Assembly (NCBI RefSeq): GCF_029867415.1
Contig: NC_081180.1
Span: forward strand, 233,854,625 to 233,918,624
Length of the DNA: 64,000 nucleotides
DNA from: Vicia villosa
Lineage: Eukaryota; Streptophyta; Magnoliopsida; Fabales; Fabaceae
Reading direction: 5' to 3'
The notes under the pieces are model-generated. The model was not told the DNA's origin, ran no database searches, and saw only the letters and a program-made list of their open reading frames with translations. Positions within the stretch are counted from its first letter, which is position 1; every line of letters begins with the position of its first letter. Positions 46,741 through 64,000 of this stretch are shown piece after piece. The position numbers were made by a program, and so were the translations under genes.

Positions 46741-46808
46741 AGTGGTGTAACGGAAGGGAGGTAAGGCCAACAGGTTATCGCAGGGGCGTGGGCTCGATTC
46801 CCGCTCAC
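46741..46808 (+). other. tRNA-like Pol III box cassette b in solo LTR
   Basis: A-box-like TGGTGTAACGG (46743-46753) and B-box-like GGCTCGATTCC (46791-46801). Its sequence differs from cassette b of the other LTR, although both lie ~1.1-1.4 kb from the LTR start. Confidence 0.5.
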
Positions 46809-48715
46809 TGCATGTGTTTTGTTTTATTTTCCTTTAACAATCCTTGATTGCAGATCCAGTATGGCAAGGATGCTTGTGCGCAGGGTACACCGTCAATCAT
46901 CAACCATACGATCTGACCAGCGAGCAGATCTAACGCTCCTCATCCTGCAGCTCCACGGTGAACCATCATAAATCAACCACACCAGATCCAGCTAAGTTTT
47001 ATTCTTATTTTTAGTTTTAATTGCATAAATCTTTTGTTTTATTTAATTTATTTTCTTCTTAATAATAATTTTTTTTTTATATAGAAAATATGTTTATCAA
47101 ATAAAATCTTTTTTGTATAATTATTTATTTTTAATCGAAAACCCGATTTTTTTATAACATTAAAATAATTATTTTTTAGATTAATAGTTATTTTAGGGTA
47201 ATAATTTAATTTTGGCTAAATACAATTTTAATTTTGCCTCAAACCCTGATTTTAGCATGATAACTAATCACTGTCATTGATAGGTGTTGTCCGTTAACCT
47301 TAGTTAATTTCTGTCCCTTTTGGGGGTTTGCCTTGCCATTTTTGCCTAAATTATTACTGTTGGGATCACTCATACACTAAAACAAATTCTCTTCTTTGCA
47401 CAAATTTTCAGGGTTACTTCAAGTTCTTCAGCCACGCGCTTCACCCGACCAAAAGCTAAGTCTTCTAATTTTTATATGTTTATTTTTTATTTTTTACTTT
47501 TAATTACATAATTCCTCCTTTATTTATTACCAATGCCTTTATTTGCCACAAAAAGTTTTCTACCTTTCTCTTCTTTATTTTTCAGGTTTAGCCAAGATCC
47601 TCCGACTACGCACCAACAGAGCTAAGTTTCCAATCCTTATTTTATTTTATATAAATATTATTTTACTTTTTGCCTTTTGCCCAAAATAGGGTTTGCCTCG
47701 AATAGTCAATACACTCACCCTTATTTATTTTCCTCTTAATTTGTAGAGTTGATCAAGGGTTCGAGGAAGATAGGGCTCAACATAATTATTCATCCCTCTT
47801 ATTCTTTATTCTTTCTGTCTTTTAATTTCCCCCATCCCCGCAGGTGTTTATTGTAATAGCGTAGGATTTTTATCTTTCCGCTTTTAATTTCCGTATGATT
47901 TTAACTGCGTGGTTAGTAATCTTAGGGAGTGCAAGCCTTTAACAGAATTAGATAACTATAACTATAAGATAAATATTATCTGAATACAATCACGTGATTG
48001 GTGCACACACTCACCTTTAGGGTAACCTCTTCTGTTGCCTTGTTGCCTTGTTGCCTTTAAGTATACTAAATAGTCAAGACCCTCGATTCCGAGGATACCT
48101 AAAGCAATGTTGCCTGTTGCCTTCAAAGTTATTGAAACTCCCTCGAAGTTGCCTCGGTTCGAATGATGATTGTCCCTATTGCTAAGGTATCCTCGCCCGT
48201 TGCCTAAAGATTAAATGACTATTATATCCTTCCCTTAGACTACTTGCCCTCTTTATGGCAGGGTCAGTCTTATGGCGAACGATAAACCTCGATGACCCTT
48301 TAAATCCAATAAAAGGACTTTCTACCCTCTTATGGTATGGATAGCCCTGAAAGGCTAAAAGACTTTTTTTTCAAACTTAGGGTAGTTGCTATTAAATGCT
48401 TGCTCATATTCAAATTCAAATTCAAAACTTCAAAATCTTTTCCCACTCATTTTTTAAATACTTTCAAACAAGGCTACGCTTATTTGCAAGCTAAAGTCCT
48501 TAAACGAATCTTTTCTTATTCACACACTACTTTTTCAAACAATTCAAAACAATTCAAAAGTGAGCTAAGCAATTAAGAGCCCATGGATAACCATGGATGC
48601 AAAGGGTGCCTTACACCTTCCCTTTGCATAACTTACCCCCCGAACTCAAAAATCTTTTAAAAGGTCTTTTCCTGTTCTTTTAGCCTTTCCTAAAATTGGA
48701 TAAAATAAAAGTCGG

Positions 48716-48725
48716 TGGCGACTCT
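48716..48725 (+). other. PBS-like decamer inside the solo LTR
   Basis: TGGCGACTCT, 42 bp before the LTR end, as in the LTRs at 471-480 and 8416-8425. Confidence 0.65.
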
Positions 48726-48767
48726 TGCTGTCCGCACATTTCGATAAAGTTAGTTCACCGTATTACA

Positions 48768-48772
48768 ACACA
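48768..48772. repeat. Solo-LTR target-site duplication ACACA (right)
   Basis: Partner of 45334-45338. Confidence 0.85.
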
Positions 48773-49318
48773 CTTCAAAAAGACACCTTGATCTTGCTTA
48801 AAAGCTTCAATCAAGAGACACACAGTCGTGCTTAAAAGCTTAGAGTGACAAAATACAAAAATAGCCTATTCCAATACAATCATCAAAAGATAATTGCTTG
48901 GAGTACAAGAGACTAAACACACAGACACAGAACTATGGTTCTTCACAATTAAAAATCTCTGCCTCTGGAAGTAGGATTCGCAATCTTCTTATAGACAGCA
49001 GGCAGCAGGACTTGGGCCTTCCAAACATAAATTAGGGTTAACCAAGTTAACCTAATTTCCACATCATCAGGGTGTTTACATATGTTGTAGTACGAGATAT
49101 TTTAGCACAAATCATACAACACAAAATATATAGTTTCCTAAATAGTAGCCTGAGATAAATAAGGAAACATAACAACTAAAAAGTAACAGCTACTGCTGTC
49201 AGACACTAATGTCATGACATCGAGCATGACATCCAACGAAAACCTGTATTAGCTCAACCATACAATCTTGTACAATTCCAAACACAGTGTGTCGTGACAT
49301 TAGTCAAGACTACACACA

Positions 49319-51714
49319 CACATGAATGTTTTACCATAAAATGAAGCCAATTTAAAAGGATCTACAACCGTGAACAGGATAAAGTGAATAATCTCAATTG
49401 TGTGAGGCAAAGTGAAAAGGAATTTGGGGAATATGGATCGTGAAATTTTTGAACGGTTTTGGAATTTGGAAGAGGATGAGATTAAGGACAGTTATGAGGA
49501 CTGTAGAAATTGAAGAACATAAGGATGTAACTGTCAAATATAATGGAAGAAGAAGTTAATTTTGAGGATGGTGATGTGGATTTTTGAGGGGAAAGTTGCT
49601 GATGTGGCAGCCTGTGTGATGAGAATTTGTCAGACTTTTCTTATATGATAGATATTATTAGGTTATTATTTTATTCGTTTTCAATAAAAATGATAATAAA
49701 TAAGTTTAAATATCTTTGTGAGTAATTTTATCAAAAAACTATGTGATAATGAAGTTTTTCTCATATATTTATATGGCTAAAATTTCACCCCTGTTTTAAA
49801 AATTAGAGTGTCGATTATTTTGTTAAAGGGGGTGAATTCAAAAGATTGGTTAGTGGCACTTAAATAGTGAGAGGTTTAACACATTGTCAACTCCCTTTAA
49901 TGGTGATGTCATTTTGAGTGTATCACTCTCCATATGCAGTTTAGAAGAATCTATGTATTTTTGAAAAAGAAATATTTAGTTATATGAATATTGAATGAAG
50001 ATAAGAAATTGTGTGAAAATAATATATTTATTGATGTAATAGGAAATATTTACAATGTTTAGTGTTGGCTTTCCCGTCCCCAATCGAACAGATCATCATG
50101 TAACATCATCTCCAGCTCAGTAAATTTCTGGGAGAAAGTCTCCTTCATGGAATAAACATCACTCACGAGAGCATTTAGCATTGCCAAGTGCTTTTTTGAG
50201 TTGGCCTCTACAAGCTTGCATAATCCATTAATCTTCTTAGTAAGAGGATCGGTATTGTTTTTCACCATTGATCTTCTTAGTAAAAAAAACAAGTCAAAGT
50301 CTCTCTTGTTTTATAAGGTTGGAGTGCATGGAAAAAAATTTCCCCAGTATTTTCCCCAGTTTTATTACGATGACAATTTTTTTCAAATCTCATAATCAAT
50401 TTTATTTAAACATAAATTATTAGATCAGTAGCATTTTTTATTTAAACATAAATTTTTTACAGTATAAACCAAGAATTTCATCATAACTCCAAATTATTAA
50501 AACTTAATTTTTTAAATTATAATAAAATATTAATGGAGTAAACTTTTAAAAGCTCAATATTAATCTTAAAATAATTAAGGGCCCATAGCCACACACATAA
50601 GTTAGAGGAAACTTTTGTTATAAAATGGTGTACACTATATCCACAATGTTATGGTGATTTCAAATATGTTATCTAAAAGTTTTGATGAATAGAAATTAAA
50701 TTTTAATATTAAAAGTTATTTTTATAAATTTTTCAGAACCAAAATTATTTCTTTGAAATTTTTCTATTAAGAGATAGATCACTTTTTTTTAAACTATAAA
50801 CTTTTGAATTTTGACCTCCCTAATACATAAGTGGTTCAAGCAAGTACAAAGTGACTCAAATAAGCCTCATTGGAGAAGATCAAATTTTTCATAACAAAAT
50901 TTACAAGTATGTGAAAATGAGAAGAAATTGATCATGTTTAATTTTTAAAATGTAGAAAAATTAGACCCCCTAGATTAAAGAAACTTGAGGAGGAAGAAAA
51001 AAATTAATTGAACTAAGATCAATATATAAAAAGTTTGTGATATTTTCTTAAGAGAATTTCTGTTTCATGCATGAATGGGATAAAGGGAATGGTATAGGAA
51101 TTAGAAAGGAAAATGGGAAGAGAATGAGTTGGCTCTCATGCAAAATTTATCACTTATCAACTCTACACATGGACTTAACCATCCTTAAACTCATCACACA
51201 TGACCTTAACCTTTCTACATTTGTTATACATGACCTTAACTTAACCTCCACTAAACTCATCATGCATTATCCCAATCTTGCCTAATTAATACACTATTAC
51301 CACTATTAAGAAAAATTATCTTAACCCTAACTTGTACTCCAAAAAATTTAATCATATGACTTATCTCACTCATTAATGAATTCTACGATAATATTTTTTC
51401 TTCAATACAAAGACTAACTATTATTTGATAAAATTCTACCAAACAATTTAAAATTATATGCATGCAAATTCTAAAAAGAGATTTTATCAATAAATAGAGA
51501 GTTTATACAAACATAATTTAATTATATAGAGTTTATTAATTATCCTCTAAAATATTGGGATTGGTTGAAAAGATTCTACTCGGATATGTCAAAAAGATTC
51601 TTCTGAAAATTTATTTAAACTGAAAATACAATATTACAAAGATCCTTTGAGTAGTAAATTGTGATAGATTCAAGCATATAAAAGGTGGATTGAAAAATCC
51701 CCATGTATATATCA
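49319..51714. other. Intergenic downstream of the reductase gene
   Basis: AT-rich, with no gene I can support. A 77-aa minus frame at 50059-50292 (KKINGLCKLVEANSKKHLAM, charged, helical) has no recognisable domain and is flanked by a direct repeat of TTGATCTTCTTAGTA; it may be a fragment. The region 51150-51290 has short direct repeats of CATGACCTTAACC. Confidence 0.5.
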
Positions 51715-60189
<8,475 letters not shown>

Positions 60190-60690
60190 AAGCTTTTTTC
60201 TAAAACATAAACTCTTTTGGCTTCTTAGATAACACGATAGATCCGTATAGAAAGGCTCAGGCTAGGGTGAGAGGCCTGTTTAGGTCTCTCACCGTGAGAG
60301 ACTTAATTTTTTTTTTTTTTTGTTTCAAATGCTTTTCTGCCATTGGATTAAATTGGGGTACCATTGGATTGAATTGGGCCCATGGATGCTATGGTGTACC
60401 AAACACACACAATAAAAATGCTTTAATGATAGTTTCTCACATTGCTGTTTCCAATGCAAATTGTACAGTAAAGCTGAAAATGCTGCAAGCCAATGATTAT
60501 GCATTAATTGAGTGCTGAAAAAATTGAAAAAATAAAAGAAAAATCGGAAGGGAGCAAAATTGAGAAATGCAGCAAATTAAGAATGCATAGATCTTTGATT
60601 TTCATATTTGCTACCTGCACCAACTCATTATATTCTAATTTTGCAACATGCACCCCCTCTCATTAACATATAAACATTACTAAAATTAAA
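60190..60690 (-). other. Upstream region of the reductase gene
   Basis: It contains a poly-T run and the short repeats CCATTGGATTAAATTGGG / CCATTGGATTGAATTGGG (60341-60380). No TATA box could be assigned with confidence and no other gene is present. Confidence 0.4.
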
Positions 60691-61380
60691 ATTAATAATA
60701 GAAAAACTGCATATTTATTTATTTAAATTAAAAACTGCATATTTATTTATTTAAATTAAAAACTTGATATTCATTTAAATTAAAAAAATCAATAACATTT
60801 TTTTAAAATACATTAACATATTTTTTATTTAAATACGTTAACATATTTTTTGTAAAATTTGATTTTTTTTTTTTAATTTAAAATATAAATTATGTTAATC
60901 TTATAAAAACTCACGTTAATTTTAATTTTTTTTAAATTTAAAAAATATTATTTTTTATTTAAAAACTGGATGTTTATTTAAATTAAAAAAAATAAAATTT
61001 AACTTAATAAATCTAACGCTAAATTTATTTAGTAAAATTTGATTTTTTTTTTAATTTAAAAAATGAATTATATTAATCTTATAAAATCTCACGTTAATTT
61101 TATTTTTTTTTTAAATTTAAAAAAATATTGTTTTTTATTTAAAAACTTGATGTTTACTTAAATTAAAAAAAATTAACTTACAAAATCTGACGCTAAATGT
61201 ATTTTATAAAATTTGATTTTTTTTAATTTAAAAAATAAATTATGTCTAAATTTAGAAATCTCACGTTAATTTAAATTAAAAGTTATTGTATTTAAAAACA
61301 ATTATTTTAACGTTTAAATAAATTATATTGACCTATAAAAATTATCAAAGTAAAATTAACATTGTTAAAATTTAAATTAT
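60691..61380. repeat. AT-rich tandem repeat, ~177-bp period, about three copies
   Basis: TAAAATTTGATTTTTTTT recurs near 60853, 61033 and 61207, with TCACGTTAATTT and AAAACTTGATGTTTA in each unit. No coding content. Confidence 0.75.
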
Positions 61381-61504
61381 TTATAAAAATTATGTATAAG
61401 TAAATAAATTGTTAAAAGAAAAAGTTGGAAAAAAAAAGCATCATAATATTGTTGACCAGAATACAAAACAGCTAAAACTAAAAATAAAATGAACAAAAGG
61501 TCTG

Positions 61505-61572
61505 AGAGGGGATCGAACCCCAGACCTTGGAGAAGGGAGAAGACTAAGGGCAAGAGCTGAGCCACTAGGGCA
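61505..61572 (-). other. Isolated tRNA-like (SINE-like) sequence
   Basis: On the minus strand TAGTGGCTCAG (61557-61567) and B-box GGTTCGATCCC (61509-61519) are separated by ~37 bp. The acceptor stem does not pair, so it is not a functional tRNA gene. The surroundings (61573-62095) show no gene. Confidence 0.5.
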
Positions 61573-62095
61573 AACAATGTATTCATTTATTTACATGCCT
61601 TCCACTTATAATATATAAACAAGGCTTCGTTTTTTATATGCAGCCAAGAGTGACACCAACACCCCCAATGATTCCTAATAAATAGAACTTGACTTGTTGA
61701 CCCACCAATAATATTAAGACAAGTATCATGTTGGTCATATAAAAAATACAAATTGTAAGCAAGTAGATGATATTTATAGATTAAAACTTGTATTAAAATA
61801 AAAAATAAACATATATTTTCAAATTAATAGATATATTTATTTTTTAAATAAATCCAACTTAATATCATGAAATTTTTTGAAATATGAAAAATTAAAATTA
61901 ACTATACACATAAAACAAATTTTAGATATATTAATAGATAAAATAGACAAATAAACTACATTACAAGTATTCTTTTAAAACCTGAAATATTCAATATGAG
62001 TGCTTATGTTTTACAAGTATTTCAGCACCCAACATAACATACAGTTTACAAAAAAAACTGAGTATTCCGCAGCAATTCATTCACGACGGATCCTT

Positions 62096-63602
62096 TCAAT
62101 GTCCTCCTGCGGTATCACCCCTGCGCTCAACATAAACCATGATTTGTTCAACAGGTGGGTAACGGATGGCAAAGCGAAGTTTGTCACCAACCTGCACTTC
62201 AGCATGCCTTATATAGTCAAACCAAGCCCCACACAAATAACACTCCTTCTTCTTCGAACTCTTCTTAATCTCACAGTCATAGGGTTCATTATTGTCACAG
62301 TCATAGAGCTCAATATTTGAAAAGTTTCGCAGCTGGCAGCTGTCGATGACGTTGGCTGGAAGTTGCTGCAAATTAAGTAGAAATCATTATCAGCTTCAAT
62401 ACAATTCAAACACAATTGAAATTATACAACAGATCAAATTTTTTCATTTCCTACCATAACATTACTCCGCGTCCTCTTCGCATCAACTACTTCTCGCGAC
62501 CACATCTCTTCGTCCTGATCCACAATTATAGGGCTATACACCCTGACACTGAAACAAAATCACAATTAACATGAAGCCCGGACTCGGACACGGGACATAT
62601 CATCGGACACGAGGACTCCGCTAATACAGAAAACATAGGACACGGACACGGCAAGAACATATTTTATATATTAATATAACAATGCAATGTACGTGTCATA
62701 CGCGTGTCGTGCGAGTATCCATGTCCGACGCGGCGACACGCCTTCTGAATGGCGTGTCGGCGCTTCATACGAACACAATGTATAAAAAGGTCAAACAAAT
62801 GCTTATGCAGTTACTTCAACACAATTCCAGTACACATTTGATTTACCTCTCGCTATCCGATGATATAGTTGTGTATTCATGCTCATCTCTTTGAATGTCG
62901 TGGAGGTCCGAAGACTCCATGTTGTTACCCTTATGTTTGTGGCTGCAACCAACACCACCTTCAGCACATCCTTCTCTTTTAAGATTCCCTTTCTCTACCT
63001 CACCACTTCTCTCACATTTCCTTTTTCCTTTCTCCATGGTGCCTTTTTCCTTCCTAATGTTGGAAGTATCCTTATGCAGACTATGTTTCCTGGTAGTGAG
63101 TTCATCATATCAGGGTCCAATAAAACACTTAATGGTTACAATCATACCTGCATCCTACTCAACAAGAAATGGCAAGGAGAAATTGGTTTTCATGTTATTA
63201 AAAATCATAAGTTAAGTACCTTTGGGATGCAGATGATGGCATCTCTCCTTGACCGTCTTTACCTTTAACTTTGCTTTCTTTCTTGTTCCTGGCGACCTCC
63301 TCCAACATTTGCTTCAAAACAAAGCTCCTTGTGCGTTTCCCAGGTATTTTCCTTTCCTGGGAATCATCCTCATCGCAGCTTCCTTCTTTCACCCTGCATT
63401 TTAACAAACAACCACTTCAATATCCCGTATCACTTTTTACACGGATATTACTGTCTTCTTCAAATACAGTATGATTATCAGGTTGCATTATAGACATTAT
63501 ACAAACACATTACATGAAAACCCGATATTGGAGAAGCAGAAGAACAGTTTAAGATCAAGGAATTAAACAAATTTTTGGAACAAACCTTCCCCATTCAGCC
63601 AT
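62096..63602 (-). CDS. B3-domain DNA-binding protein, 265 aa, five exons
   Basis: Exons: 63602-63586 (17 nt), 63393-63220, 63089-62847, 62548-62455, 62365-62096; all junctions are GT-AG and phases fit (798 nt). The N-terminal ~150 residues are highly charged with Lys-rich stretches (RKIPGKRTRSFV, KEKGTMEKGKRKCERSG) suited to nuclear import. The C-terminal ~95 residues form a B3-type fold: MQLPANVIDSCQL, NIELYDCDN, ECYLCGAWFDYIRHAE and VQVGDKLRFAIRYPP, then VYVERR. It probably acts as a sequence-specific transcription factor of the REM-like group. The exon 4 acceptor is ambiguous by 6 nt (62548 or 62542), giving plus or minus two residues. Confidence 0.85.
62573..62780. other. GC-rich MITE-like block in intron 3 of the B3 gene
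   Basis: Repeated GGACACG / CGTGTC motifs (GGACACGGACACGGCAAG, GCGTGTCGTGCGAG, GGCGTGTCGGCGC) contrast with the AT-rich intron. The two halves are partly inverted. The family is not identified. Confidence 0.5.
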
Positions 63603-64000
63603 GGTCGTGTGTGTCCGTGAATCTCGCGCAATGTCGTTGGCAGTAGCAGTATCGATTGAAGATGGAAATAAACCCTAATTTCACCCTTACTTTTTATGCA
63701 ACTGATGATTAACCTCTGTTTTTATTTTTTTAATTTTCAATGTTTTGATGTTCCAAAACACACAAACAGGAAAAATAGTTTTTCATTAATGGCAAAGTGG
63801 ATTTATTATCTAAATTATTATCTTATGAATTTTTAATTAATTTTTTTCACAAAGTTATTTTCTTATTAATTATTAATTTTCTATATTATTAATTATTAAT
63901 TATTGATTATTTTCACAAAGTTATTTTCTTATTAATTTTTTTCACAAAGTTATTAATTATTTTCTAAATTATTTTCTTATTTTCTTATTAATTATTAATT
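63603..64000 (-). other. Upstream region of the B3 gene, AT-rich repeats
   Basis: Direct repeats of CACAAAGTTATTTTCTTATT (63849, 63914 and a partial at 63945) and TTATTAATTATTAATT. No gene seen. Confidence 0.55.

Larger units (their letters stand above)
45339..48767 (+). mobile_element. Solo LTR (3,429 bp), same family as the 421-11357 LTR
   Basis: It starts TGTCATACCCCAAAATTTGC, identical to the LTR start of 421-11357 on its own strand, and ends CACCGTATTACA with 5-bp ACACA duplications on both sides. The last ~850 bp (47900-48767) follow the LTR end closely (GTGCAAGCC, CACGTGATTGGTGCACACAC, TTGCC repeats, GTCGGTGGCGACTCT). There is no internal region, as expected after recombination between two LTRs. 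Open frames such as 46490-46675 are not recognised as genes. Confidence 0.9.
43150..49318 (-). mobile_element. SIRE-like copia remnant (gag only) with interrupted 5' LTR
   Basis: Direct repeats at 43150-43555 and 44997-49318 (minus the solo LTR) are its LTRs: both carry AGTAACCCACGATC, TGTCGTGTCGGATGTTAT and GGGGGCTACCAAGCC. Between them lies gag without any pol. The 3' LTR is truncated near 43555, joined directly to the tail of gag, so an internal deletion removed pol. The outer right end near 49318 is approximate and I see no clear target duplication. Confidence 0.75.
44997..49318 (-). repeat. 5' LTR of the SIRE-like remnant, interrupted by a solo LTR
   Basis: It begins TGAAAGTTCTAGTAACCCAC (plus strand) and resumes after the 3.43-kb insertion at 48773 with CTTCAAAAAGACACC. 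GTGTCGTGACATTAG-like motifs near 49205-49310 are usual in SIRE-type U3 regions. Confidence 0.7.

Noticed and set aside
50059..50292. 77-aa minus frame as a gene
   Set aside because: No domain, no upstream exons, AT-rich intergenic setting.

Overview
The window looks like plant nuclear DNA, most likely from a large-genome legume (inference: SIRE/Maximus-type and Tat/Ogre-type retroelements, tRNA-Met-primed copia elements, GT-AG introns, very AT-rich intergenic DNA). It is mostly nested transposable elements, with two intact single-copy-type host genes at the right end. No organelle, bacterial, CRISPR or rRNA features were seen.

1-20.6 kb: a defective Ty1/copia element on the minus strand (gag, CCHC, protease, integrase and the start of the RT region) is split by a young 10.94-kb LTR element (421-11357). 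That element has near-identical 2,992-bp LTRs, a 5-bp target duplication and no pol, and is probably a non-autonomous Tat/Ogre-type element. A related LTR fragment (15375-16172), a decayed copia relic (16.2-18.2 kb) and a SIRE-type LTR with its 3' internal tail (18.2-20.6 kb) follow.

20.6-29.5 kb: three and a half tandem copies of a ~1.85-kb unit carrying the last four exons of an importin-alpha-like (ARM-repeat) gene. All are pseudogenes, separated by an AT-rich minisatellite and a hAT-like element end. Oppositely oriented copia pieces and short LTRs lie between units 3 and 4.

29.5-38.4 kb: a Mutator-like element (29783-34256) carries a broken transposase and, convergently, an intact two-exon gene for a GRF zinc-finger, coiled-coil, membrane-anchored protein. 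Next is a hAT-type element (35243-38371, exact 8-bp target duplication). It contains an inner inverted-repeat element with arrays of a 20-bp palindrome and, inside that, a 5'-truncated LINE.

38.9-49.3 kb: more of the palindromes; exon fragments of V-ATPase subunit A, ALDH2-type aldehyde dehydrogenase and a conserved plant protein, all on the minus strand; then a SIRE-like copia remnant whose 5' LTR is interrupted by a 3.43-kb solo LTR with target duplication ACACA.

51.7-63.6 kb: two intact minus-strand genes reconstructed exon by exon. One is a 338-aa SDR108E reductase (DFR/vestitone reductase-like) whose 7.2-kb second intron is full of TA arrays, a foldback MITE, CACTA and copia debris. The other is a 265-aa B3-domain protein with a 17-nt first coding exon.

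The most interesting signals are the convergent two-gene MULE, the clustered ATGCAT-centred palindromes, tRNA-like A/B-box cassettes at matching places in related LTRs, and a tandem repeat whose hairpin arms co-vary.
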